Below, one piece after another: positions 1 to 13,000 of a stretch of 46,815 bases of DNA. The DNA is from Plakobranchus ocellatus (Eukaryota; Mollusca; Gastropoda; Plakobranchidae): NCBI GenBank assembly GCA_019648995.1, contig BLXT01007982.1, positions 396,625 through 443,439 on the forward strand. Reading direction: 5' to 3'. Position 1 is the first letter of the stretch; each line of letters opens with the position of its first letter. The notes below the pieces were generated by a model. That model was given only the letters and a program-made list of their open reading frames with translations, was not told the origin of the DNA and made no database searches. A program made the translations under genes and the position numbers.

Positions 1-780
1 AAAAAAGGCACGTTTCTCGTTTGCTTCTGTGTGTATGTATAATGTTCCTGAAATTTTCATCGTTCGTTTCTCAAGACACATTACTCTGCTTAAAGTTTTC
101 CCCTACGTATGTGTTGTGAGTTTCAACTTGTAGAACCGAAAAGAAACGTTAGCCACATTAACATTCCAAAAAACTTTAAGATTCGTTGTCATAATTATGC
201 ACCTAATTTTTTTTTCTCCAAAGAATAGGACTCGTTTTATAGAACAAACTTTTAGCATTGCTACCAGTATTCATCTATTTATTTCACAATGATTACGCGA
301 CGTTGTTAATCATCTTAGTTTATAACATTGTTTAAATTGTTTATATGTTGACCTTTTGTTATAAGGTTGCCTATGGACACTAGTATGCAATCGTTTATTT
401 TTTTTTTTACATTATGGACAAATCCAGTTTTGTTTTAGTTTGTAGGCACACCTAGCTCGCTTCCAAACCGAGTGGTTTTTGTGATTAAGAACAATATTAA
501 AAATTTATTATTTAAACACAACAAGGATTAATACATATGATTACATAATTTAAATGTGTCTAATTACACAAGTACATTGACAATAATTAAAAACCAGGGG
601 AGGCAATTACATTCCAAATCAAGGTTACCCTGCAAAGAGTAGTTGGTCTTGACAGCTGGTTTGTCAACATTATGGTAAAAATTATTAATAGAGATACAAA
701 TAATATTGAAAGTACTCAGATTAAAAAGTTAAGAATAGAGAGTTCAATTTGAGGGGTGGAACAAAAAAAAAAGATCCTGA

Positions 781-1012
781 GATGATTGTGCCCGCTATTT
801 TTCAACGAGACATTTCACTTCCTTCCAAAGCCCAAACCAATGAACAAAAGAAAAGCGCGCAAAGTGTGTTGAACGAAATTTTCAACTCAACTTTCATTGG
901 CCATTCTTGTCATGTGACACTAATCATAGACGCTACCGCCTAGAAGCTGGAGACTGGCTTTCAGTTGTACTTCTTTTGTCGCTAGGTTTTACAGCAATTT
1001 TTTACAGTCAAC
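781..1012 (+). promoter_or_regulatory. Putative H2A.Z promoter and 5' UTR
   Basis: This is the stretch just upstream of the H2A.Z start codon. It has a CCAAT box at 837-841 and an inverted one (ATTGG) at 896-900. An E-box core, CATGTG, lies at 911-916. A GCGCGCAAA stretch near 855-863 resembles an E2F site on the minus strand. No TATA box is evident. CCAAT and E2F-type sites are common in histone promoters, but the transcription start is not visible here. Confidence 0.4.
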
Positions 1013-1015
1013 ATG
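1013..1015 (+). CDS. H2AZ: H2A.Z coding exon 1 (start codon only)
   Basis: The ATG is followed immediately by a GTACGA donor, so this exon contributes only the initiator methionine. The context AACATGG is favourable for initiation. Intron 1 is 139 bases (1016-1154) and ends in a pyrimidine-rich TTCTCTTCTGCAG. No other upstream ATG joins exon 2 as sensibly. Confidence 0.85.
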
Positions 1016-4000
1016 GTACGAAAATCTATCAATATCACAACCAGGAATATACATCGAGATCCTAGATTGCCATGATGTATTTATAATTGATTTTTATCGT
1101 GTCTATGGTTTATATTTCCAATTTTTAATTGTGTCTTATTCTTCTCTTCTGCAGCCTGGAGGTAAAGCTGGAAAGGATTCTGGAAAGGCGAAGGCCAAAG
1201 CCGTGTCTCGATCTGCTCGAGCCGGACTTCAGGTAAGATAATTATTTTGAGAATTTTAATATTTACCTGCGACGTTTGATTTCTTGTTTAGCATGTGTTT
1301 AATTTTGGCATCTTTTAATTCTCTGTTCGATTTCACTCTTCAGTTCCCTGTCGGTCGTATCCATCGTCATTTGAAGACAAGGACCACAAGCCATGGCCGT
1401 GTAGGAGCAACAGCCGCAGTTTACAGTGCTGCAATTTTGGAGTATCTCACCGCTGAGGTAAATTTTATGTTGTGTTTTTCAAAGCCGAAGGCAAGCTTTT
1501 AATCTAGTTCTAGCCTAGATCAGCTATTGACCCAAGTTAGGGAATCAGGTCTAGATCTAGCCTCTAGGGGTCTTGTTGATCAACGGACATTTGTTTTTGG
1601 TGGCAAAACTTCTAATCGAGATCTAGATCTAGATTCTAGATCTAGATTTAGTTTAGGCAACATTTAAATAGAAGAAAATCAATAGACTTGATCAAAATGT
1701 TAGACTGCATTCCAACTTGTCATACTAGGCCTACTTTGAAATCATTTTTAAATGTGAAAAGGGACATGCTCTTTCCATCAGTTGTCTTCCTTTAGTCTTT
1801 TTTCAACTGGAACTGATCTACAATACTCTGTGGCCAATTTTCTAAAATTAATTTTGTTTTCATTAGACCTAAATCTAGAATCCTAGATCTACTTTTTTTG
1901 GATAACTTGGCCATTGTCATTGAAAGAAAATGTATTGAGACTATTAGGTACCGACTATTAGCCTATTTTATTTAAGTAATAACTGGCTTTCGGGTATGAA
2001 AGCGTTTATCTCATGTTTTTTGGCTGTGCTAAGAATGAATTAAGCATTCCCATCTGGCGATAACGAATGATTTACAAGGATTTTCATTTTAAAATTGAGG
2101 TATTTTACTCTGTTCTTTTGTCATAAGGGCTTTCCTAGTAGCGCAAGCATAATTTTTTTTATTTAGTTCTTATATCTATAGACCTAAGCTTTGTAATCGT
2201 CCACAGTTCTTCATAGTTCATTTTGTCATTTAAGCCTAGATTATGTTGTGTGCATAAAAGCAAATTTTTCCATCTCATATTCTTAAAAAAAGTTAAATTT
2301 TTTCTTGTTTCTGAAGAATATTAATTGAGCTATGCTAAAGAGTGCAAATTAGGTCTAAATTTTTTTGGACAAAATTAGGTAAATATTTTTGACTCCCGTG
2401 ATTTTAGTGCATTTTTTGAATTTGGGGGGGGGTTATAAAAAATGGGCTGCTTCCAACTTTTTTTTCTTTTTAGCTTGTGATGTGCTATGCTAAACATTTG
2501 ATGTGGGCCTTAGAGTTGGGTCAAGGATCTGTGGGTACTAGATTCATCTGTTCCTGTTAGTTGTACTAGGCGAAGATAGATGTAGATCTAGGTGTTAAAA
2601 TTTCGGTGATTCACACTGCTATATCAGTATATATGCTCCAAAGACCAAACTTCCTTTTTTTTTTTTAGCTTCTGATGTGCTATGCTTTGTATTTGTAGGC
2701 CTAATAGGTTTCATCAAGGAGGCCTTAGAGATAGAGAGATCTGGCTACTGAGTTGCGTCAGGGATCTAGGGGTACTAGATTCACCTGTTCGTGTTAGTTG
2801 TCCTAGCCGAAGATAGACGTAGATCTAGGTGTTGAAATTACTGTGGTTCACACTGCTTTATTAGTGTATATGCTCCAAACTTCCTTTTTTTTTTTTAAGC
2901 TTGTGATGTGCTATGCTTTGTATTTGTAGGCCTAATAGGTTTCATCAAGGATCTACGGGTAGCAGATTCTTCTGTTTATGTTGGCTGTCGTAGTCAAAGA
3001 TAGACCTAGGTATTAAAATTACAATTCACTCGCTTCACAGATAATGCAGGTACTACTTAAAGTGGGTCTCATCTGTTTTTGATTATAATAATGAAATGAA
3101 AGCAATTTTAGTCAACTTTGTACATCCTTTCGAATCTACACTCAAAGTAAAAATTTTATGTGTAATTGTTTACTGTAGATGAATTTTTACAGTTGTTAAC
3201 AGTTGACTAAAACTGCCTCCATTTGTACCCACATTCTGAAATAGTACTTTGATGCATGCAATTTGAAAAAAAAAAAAAAAAAATTCGAGAATAATTTTTA
3301 GGACATAACTGGTAGTATTAGTAACAAAGAACATTTGTAAATATGACCTAGCCTTAGTCCCATCATCATTGTCTTTCCCAAAATCTTTAAGTTACCTAGA
3401 ACCATTCTAATTATTGAAAAAAAAACATGAGCCATTCTACAAAAGTGGGGGCTAATATGTCACACACAAGAGTCGAAAATTTGAAATGTACCCATCGGAA
3501 TGAGAACTGTTTCGAAATGATACACATTCAGGTTTAAGAGAAAGTTAAATTTAAGGCTCAGGGCAACTTACACAAAAAATCTGCAAAAATGCATCAGGTG
3601 TCAGATGTGATGTATGACACACAGAACTCCTCATTCATATATTTTGAGGTGTAGGTCTTAGCCCAGTCAAGAGTTGACTGCTAAGCTTTAAACAGTTGTT
3701 TAAGGATCGGCATTTTTGACTTGCAGAATGAAAATGGATGGATCAGAAACGTTATGTTTTAATCACCTAAGGTTTTACGAGAAAGAAAATAATATAAATA
3801 TATGAATAGTTCTGACGGATTTGTATTGCAGTAGCAATGTTGGATGGGATAGAGATATGGAAAGGGAGGTCACTTGAACAGTCAGTATCTAAACATCTGA
3901 TGCAGAGAGGGAGATCATTTGAACAGTTTGTCTTTTTTTTTTTATTGTGTTCTAGGGAGAAAAAGAATAGTTCAAACAATAGTTGAAAAGGCAATCTTGG

Positions 4001-7000
4001 TTGAGAATTTTTTATTTGTGTGCAATTAAATTTTTGGAGGCTTTAATTTTGCTTTAAAAATTGGTCACGTGAGTTTGCTAAACAGTTGAGTCTTTCTAGC
4101 GGTTTGACTTGGTCTCTTGAAGTAAATAGTGGTCAAGTCCATTTTGGCTCGATGTAAACAAGGGTAATGGGATAAAAGCTTATAAAAGAAATAGTTACTT
4201 AGATGATTTTAGTTTTTTTTTTCAGTGTTTTTGAACTGAACTTTACTGAATTAATCGTTTATTAAGTATTAATTATGCTGCTAAAGCTATGAAGTTTGGT
4301 TTCTAGCCAAAGAATTTATTATGATCAAAGCTGATCACCCTTGAATGTCACTTTCAGTAGGCTTAGTTGAAATTGTAAGCATTCTTCCATCTGGCCCAAC
4401 CTTCACTTAAAGATACACACATTTAGTATTTTTTAGATCAAGTGCAGTGTCAAATTATTAAAATAAATAAATGGGCCTCTCCATGCTATTTTTTTGGCAC
4501 TCATATTTTTCATGGATATGTTGTCATTGTAAAAATAATTTTGTTTTTTTTTTGGCAGCTGAAAATGAAATGTAATTCTTAATATCGTATTATTAGTAAT
4601 TAAATAGAAAAATGTAAGGGAGTTGATGCATTTCCTATCAAGGCCTTCTATTTTGTGTTATAAATTTTAATTAGCTGGGTAACAGTGAAGATTAATAATA
4701 ATTTTTCTCTAGAGTTATTTTTCCTTCTCTAAATTCTCTCAATCTGTCATATTTGTCGAGCAGTAAAACTAAAGCTCAAGCAAGCCCTTATGTTTTTGCC
4801 TTTCCTGTAACTGGCCTTCAACACACATGTAGAACTTCAAAAAAGTTAACCGATAGAAGCATGCAAACTAGAATAAAATGCAAGAGTTTTAACAAGGGCT
4901 AACACTTTTGTGACGGAGTTTCCTTAATTACTAGCACTTGGGTGGAAGTTACTGATTTTGACTGGTTTAGATTTTTGTTTTAAATTTTTACACCTTTGCC
5001 TCTTTAATCATAGATTTATCAATGTTTCCATTTATATACCTATAAAGACCTTAAAGCAATTCAAAATTTGATGCCAATTTTATTTTTTTCTGACCATTAA
5101 TTTTTTTTTCCTTGAATTTTTTAATTTTGTAAAAAATGAGATTGTTTGCCTCCCTTGACAAAATGTGCAATTTGCATATAAAGCCATATTCATGTGAGAA
5201 ATTAAATATCTTTAAATCTTTTTTAAAAATTAGGCATCAAATGTATGTACTTTAGAAAGTGCTCAAGAAGTTTAAAGGCTGTGGCCCTGTAATTGACATT
5301 CCCTTAAGAAGGCTACCCATACTAAATGCATGCATGGTACTTGGGCACATTTTTTATAAACTTGTCAAGAACTGGCATTTACTAAGAAGAAAAGTTATTT
5401 CCTTTTGGCTTGTTCTTTTAATATGAAAGTCTACAAAAAGAGAACCTAAGTGTTTACCAATTTCTTCAGTGTCCCTGTGACATTCAGTGTGGTTAACATG
5501 TGTCCATTAAACATTTAATGCTGATTCTGCAAATTTGTGTGGTCAAAACGGCCATACTTATAAACCTGATATTTTGATGTGTAGCTTCTTATTATCAAGG
5601 AAAGGTCAATGAGACTATCAAAACCTATTTCCTGAAGTTATTTTCAATACATCTATACAAATTAGTTTTGTTTGAGTTAGACATACAAGTTATGTGCTTT
5701 TTTATAGCACCTTTCAAAGTAGGTCACCTTATGACCCTGGCTCATATAAAGTGACTCAGATCAAAATTGTAGCACCGTGATAGTATCTAGAACTTTAAAA
5801 AATTTATTGTCCAAAAGCAAGTTCTAGTTTTCAAGACAGTGTTTTTAAAAAAGAAAATACAAATTGAAATTGGAGTTTTGTCTTGATATAGATAAACTAG
5901 GGGATTTTTAAATTAGCGTACAATATTTGAGAAAAGCAAGCACAAAAAAATTGTGATGGTTGCTTTGAAAAGGGTGATCCATAATCAAATTATTTGCAGC
6001 ATTTAAATTTTGACACATGTAAATTGATGTGAGGCCAGTTTTTTTTTTCCCAAAATCTGTTAATTGTTAAGGCTGATTTCCTACACAGTTTAGAATGGAA
6101 TGTGTACACACAGGCAAGGAGTTAGTCAGTTTGAGCCTAGTGCTCTGATCGAGACAGAGCTGGTTTAAATTATTTTTTCTACACTTTTCCATCCTAAGGT
6201 ACATCGCTATGATTTGACGCACAGTATTGTTATTCATACTTGTTTTTTGTTTTTAATTTGGCTGATTGGGGCTTCATTACATTTAAATACTATTTTGTAT
6301 TTCTTTTTAATAAAAAAAAAAAATCACTTTCATTGTATTGTATAATACATTTTTTTACATTTGATTTAATGATGTCTACAATAGTCAAATTGATCACGTT
6401 TATATATTCCCTCACTTTGCAGGTTCTGGAGTTGGCAGGAAATGCTAGTAAAGATCTGAAAGTAAAACGTATCACTCCCCGTCATTTGCAGCTTGCTATC
6501 AGAGGAGATGAAGAGTTGGATTCTCTTATCAAAGCCACTATTGCTGGTGGTGGTATGTGTTCATCTTTTTCTCAATATTATTAAGCACATTATCACTGTT
6601 TTAGTAATTTAGTTTTACTGTGATTTTGAGCCTATGAAATAGTTAAATACTCTGGTATAAGGTGAACATGTTATGAAATGCACTGATGGATTTAAAAAAC
6701 CCCATAAAATATTAACAGGCACACTCTAGGGAATATACTTGACTTTTTTTTTTTGTGTAAAAAGACATGTTAGAACCTGGGGTGAAGCCAGTTTTCTGAG
6801 ATATGCACTAAGCTGTACTAGTTTTCTTTCAATCTCTTGTGTACTTTTGTTGGGATTCTGGCCAATTATTCTTTTGTAGTCAAAATTGTGTATTACAATG
6901 TTGGCTCTATATTGATCTGACTAGTTTTAATCTGCATGCGGCTGCTTTCAAAGAAGCTAGCATCGCAGATATTGCTCACTTTGCATGAAAGTTTTAGCTG

Positions 7001-10000
7001 TGTACAAATGTCTGTATTTCTATGGAAAAATTGGTCACGTTTTTTTTACGGAACACTTTTTTTTTTTGTGGCAAATTTTTAACATTTATAAATGTCCATA
7101 TTATATTTTTCTCCCTCAATAACTTAATTTTTTCTTTCTCTGCAATTTTGCATATCGACAGGATGATGTCCTGTTTCCATCAATAACATCTATTGATACC
7201 ACAGGACTGAACTCCAAAGTTGTCTTTAAGCTGTGCATTTGCATCTTGCAGGGATGCCAATTTTCCGATTTAAACAGGATTTCCGAATTTGTGCCTTACT
7301 TTTATAACTTCAAAGTCAATTATACTTTAAGTACAGCTCTAAGTAAACTCTTTATTACTCTACAAGTTTCCTGCTTTTTTTTATCAGAGGCCACTGGCAT
7401 CCCTGATCTTGCAACGAGACACAGAGTTTATTTGTGCAACCTTTTCTTTTTAGAGGGAAGCATCAAGTTCTTTCCATAAAGCTTTTGTTTGCACCATCTT
7501 CTCTAACCTTTGCTTTTTTTTATTATTTGGATTATAATTTCGCCTACCGTTCCGGAAATTCCGGATTCGTCCAGGAATTCTACCAGAAAATGACCTGCAT
7601 TCCGGAAATCGGCATTTTTATCACAAAATCCGGAATGTCGCCGATTCGTGATTGGTCATACTCTCAGAAATAAACCTAGTCTAGATTTAGTGGCGCATAA
7701 ATAATGCGAGAATATGAAAGGACTTAAAAAAAAAAAATAACGGCGTTATTACTGGGACAAACTTTTGAAACTTATTAAATGCATGGCACTCTTTGCTAGA
7801 CCTTTTTTCAGAACACCGAGCATGCAACTAGCAGACTGAAGAGGAGTTGGGGGTGGTTTAGGGCAAACCTATCGGTGCAGTGCATCTATGGACGGACATT
7901 AGGCGTACCATCACTGACTGTTGCCCCATTCAAGGTCCGTCACTCACCTGGACTAGGGTTTTTTTTCAACAGACATATCTTTGCGAGGAAAGCAAATACA
8001 AAAATTCTGGCGGCATATTTGAAATCAGCGACATCGATATAATGAAATCATCGCGGCAGAATTTCAATTTTAATGAAAATAAAGAATTTTGGGATAATTT
8101 TCCCGCTTTAAATCTGTCAACTGTACTATTGAATGTCAATGGTTTGGTCGAACTTTATTATAGATACTTTGAGACTAACTATACGCGTCTTAAATACCTA
8201 GAGAAGTTATAAACCCAGCATTGAACTAAATAGGCTCAGTGCGAGACTGTCTGATCAATGCTAGGCTCTTGCCATTGCCAGTCCCACGATAATACTATGA
8301 CGGAACTTACATAGTAAAATCACGCCTGCGTATCTTGGATAAGTCTACGTCTCTTCAAAATGACCGAAAAGAAATAGCTCTACATAGAAGCTCCAATCCG
8401 CAAAAAACGACAGCACTGTATTCAAAAAGAATGCATCGAGGCATTCCACATTTTAGGGATAGAATAGGCAAATGTTTAATGGAATTTTCTGTTTGAGAAA
8501 CGTTAATAAAATTGAATTCCAATGGTATCATTGAAATAAGTGACTCCAAGTTAAGCAAGACGGAGGCTTAATGTTAGTGCTGATTTAGACAGGAACTGAT
8601 ATCCTCTACACTCTCCCCCCTCCTAAAGGTACACCACTATGATTGTTTGGAGCTTAGTTGAATTGAGTTTTTTTTTTTTTTATTTAATAAGCGTCAGTTC
8701 CCGTCATATTCAGGTTTTTTCCGCATTTTTATATAATGTTCCTCATTTTTGCCTTTGATGTTCCTCAAAAAATTTTTCAAGGGTAGGCATGTCTGCGAGA
8801 AAGTGTAATAAATCACTTTTTTCAAATCTAAATTATGCATTTTTTGGAGACCGATTTCAGGTCAAAATTACAATTTTTCCTACTTTGGGTAAGATGACTA
8901 TAGACTTCATTTCTCTTTCGTTTGAACTTTCACTTTTGCATCTTCCTAGTTTCGTTGTGGACTGGAAGTGGAAGTATATTTTTTTTCCCCCATTTTTTCA
9001 AGATGCCTTTAGTTGATGCACAATCTATGTCTACAATATTTTTTGTCAAATTTTATATTGGAGTTGAAAGATTCGCCCACTTTTGACCACTATTCAGTGT
9101 TTACTATTTCTCCTAGTCCTAGCTGCCTCCCTCTCTTGGGACTTGAAATTTACATTTCCAGTAACCTATGCTTATGGTGACTGCCGCAGTACTTGTGACA
9201 ATAACATTGCTAATGTATTTCAAATAGGCCTAGTGCTTTTCAAAGTTGGAATATGATTATTGATTTTTCACAGAGACGATGGGCTGGAATTTTAGCTCTA
9301 TTTCTCGTTAAATACAGCATATTGCAAAGTCGAGGACTACAGGACCGGAAAATTTTCTTAGGCGATGATGAAATTGCGAAAGCTCTATTATTTTTCATCA
9401 ATTACAGATGCAAGAACCTCTTAAGGGAAAGGGAAGGCCAGACATGCCTACCCTTCCGGAAATTCCGGATTCGTTCCGAAATTCTACCAGAAAATGACCT
9501 GTGTTCCGGAAATCCGCATTTTTATCTCAAAAACCTGAATTTCGCCGATTTGTGATTGGTCATACTCTTAGAAATAATCCTAGTCTAGATGTCTAGCGGC
9601 GCGTTTCTGCATAAATAACCGAGAATATTAAAGGGCTTGGAGAAAAAAAATAATGGCGTTAACACTGCAACAAACTTTTCAAACTTATTAAATGCATGGC
9701 GCTCTTTGCTACACCTCTTTTCATAACACCCAGCGTGCATCTTGCAGACTGAGGAGGGGTTGGGGTGGTTTGGCGCAAACCTATGGATGCAGTACATCAT
9801 TGTAATGTAAGGCCTACCATCACTGACTGTTGACGGTCGGTCATTCACACTGTGAGATCACTCACCTGGACTAGGTTTTTTTTTCAACAGACATATCTTT
9901 GCGAGGAAAGCAAATACGAAAATTCTGACGGCAAATTTGAAATCAGTGACCTCGATTTAAGAAAATCATGGCGGCAGAATTTAAATTTTTATGGAAATAA

Positions 10001-13000
10001 AGATTTTTGGGATAATTTTTCCCGTTTTATATCTGTCAACTGTACTATTGAAGGTCAATGGTTTGGTAGGACTAAATTATCTAGACTTTGAGACTACCAT
10101 ATGCGCAGTCTTATATCTACAGAAGTTATAAACCCAGCATTGTACTTAGGCTCGGTGCAAGCCTGTCTGATTGATGCCAGGCTCTTGCCATTGCCAGTCC
10201 TATAATAATACATGTACTATGAACTATTTATACATAGATTAAGATTTTAATATCATACAATCAGGCCTGCGTATCTTGGATAAGCCTACGTCTCTTCAAA
10301 ATGACTGAAAAGAAATTGCTCTACACAGAAGCTCCAATGGGCAAAAGACAACAGCATTGTACTGTATTAGAACAGAATGCATCGAGGCAATCGGCATCTT
10401 AGGGATACGGATAGAAAAGGGAAATGTTTAATGGAATTTTCTATTTGAGAAAAGTCAATAAAATTGAATTCCAATGGTAACGTTGAAATAAGTTACCCAA
10501 AGTTAAACAAGTCTTTGCAGTACGAGTAGAATGAACATTTTAAGGATAAATTTTCTTTTCAATGTCGTTAGTCTAGGGCCGATTTGCTCAACATTAATGT
10601 AAACAGATTGGAATGTAAGCACGGAGGCTAAATGTTAAGCAGTTGGCTCAGTGTTTGTGCCGATTTAGACAGGAACTGATATCCTCCACACTCTTCCCTG
10701 TCCTAAAGGTGCACTTCTGTGATTAATTGGCACTTAGTTAAATTGAGTGTTTTTTTTTCTTTAATCAGTGTCAGTTCCCGTCACATTCAGGTTTGTTCCC
10801 CATTTTTGCCGTTGATGTTCCTCAAAAAATTTTTTAAGGGTAGGCATGTCTGGAAGGCAATAGAGAGATGGATATATTTGTGGATAGCTGTGTTTATTCA
10901 CATTGTGATGTGACAATGGGTGGGATTGGTTTATCACTTACAGGAAATGTTCTACCTATGCGTATATTTACTAATATGATAAATTCTTTGATGGAGAACC
11001 AATTTTCACACAATTTGAACTGTAATATTGCCATATGTTGAATTCTATGACAAAGTTATCAGAAAAAATAATGGTCAAGGTTACTTGGGGTGGCCATCTT
11101 GGATTGGGAATTTTATGTGAAAATATATTTTATGATAATCCTCTTTTTGTACACATTTTATGTATGTCAAACTCGTCTATTTTGCTATATCTATGTAGTA
11201 GTGATCCCTATTGGATGATAAAATTGCATTGTTTAATCCTTTTGCCAGACATGCCTACCGTTCCAGATTTGTTCTGGAATTCTACCTGAAAATGAAATGT
11301 GTTCCGGAAATACGCATTTTTATCATGAAATCCGGAATTGTGCCGATTTGAAATTGGCCGTACTCTATGAAATAAACCTCTGCATCGCTGCAATAAACTT
11401 TTTAAACAAGCTGGTTAGATTACATGAACAGCGCTCTTGGCTACACCTTTTTTCACAAAAGAAAAACCACCTCCAGTCATCTTGCAGATTGACGGGTTCG
11501 GGTGGTTGGGGCAAACCTATCAGTGCAATACAAAGAGGAAAATCATTGTTAGGCCTACCATCACTGACTGTTGACAGTGAGTCGTTCGCACTGACGTCAA
11601 CTCACCTGAACTAGGGGTTTTTTTTTGCACAGACATAATTATCTTTGTCAGGAAAGCAAATACAAAAAATTCTGACAGCAAATTTGAAATCTGCAACCTC
11701 AATTTAGGCGGATGGTTGCAGCAGAATTTCAAATTTAATTGCAATAAATAATATTGGGATAATTTTGCCCCGTTTAAAATCTTTGAAACCAATCATTTGG
11801 ATAAACTGAATTATATAGACTTCGAGACTAACTATATGCGCATTCCAGAGAAGTTATATCTAGATCTAACGCTTTGCTCGTCCGATATAAATCCAACATT
11901 GAATTTCTAGGCTCGGTGCATGACTGTCTTATTGAGGCTATGCTCTAGATCTAGCCATAGCCAGTCCTATGATAATTATGAACTACCTATAGATTTAGAA
12001 CTTTATTATCAGGCCTGCATATCTTTGATGAGTCTACGTTTTTTCAAAATAACATTGCTCTATACAGAAGCTCCAATTCGCAAAAGACGCCAGCATTGTA
12101 TTGGAAAAGAAGCAATCCCGCATTGTACGGATAGAATAGTGATTTGTTAAACCCTTTTGCGTTTATACCGGCCCAACCCGGCCGAAAAACAGGCAAGGCC
12201 TTAGGTTTATCCCGGCCCAAGCCAAAGGCCTCGNNNNNNNNNNNNNNNNNNNNNNNNNNNNNNNNNNNNNNNNNNNNNNNNNNNNNNNNNNNNNNNNNNN
12301 NNNNNNNNNNNNNNNNNNNNNNNNNNNNNNNNNNNNNNNNNNNNNNNNNNNNNNAAGCAAGCTTTGTGGGGTTTCCCCATTATCGAACATGGAACAAAGA
12401 GGAGAAAAGGTGAAGCACGTTTGGCTTTTCACTCGCATTAGGTCACTCGTTATCGCCTGTCGCTCTACATCGTACTCTGCATTCCTTTTACATTCATCGT
12501 CTGATACATTCATCGTCTGAACGAAATCTTTTATTGAACTTACCATAATTAATAAATATTATCTTTTCATCATGGAAGATCAGAATAGCCACACTGAGCT
12601 TGCCTATGAGTCAGATGTAGAACATAAACGACGACGAAGAAGTAATATTGTAGAAACTAGAATCTAGATCTAGATTAGATCTAGATCTAAGGTCTTGATT
12701 CTACTCTATGCGTTGGTATGTCAAGACGGACAGACATGTGACAAAGCAGAGAACGGCATGGTTGAACTGATTATCTAAAATTTTAACATCAATCTAATGT
12801 ATACCTAGACCTAAATTTAGACTTAGATCTTCAATGCAGATAATGAGGACAATAGTAACTTATGACAGAAATCGTCTCGTCTCGGGCTCGATTCTAGAGC
12901 TAATATGGAATAGTTCTCGTAGATCTTTGTTCGCCAAAGATAAAATCTGGACTAAACCTCAGTATGATTAGCCCAGAAACAACCAGACTTCACTTTATAA

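Noticed and set aside
12144..12546. Open frames on both strands across the N run
   Set aside because: They exist only because the undetermined bases contain no stop codons.
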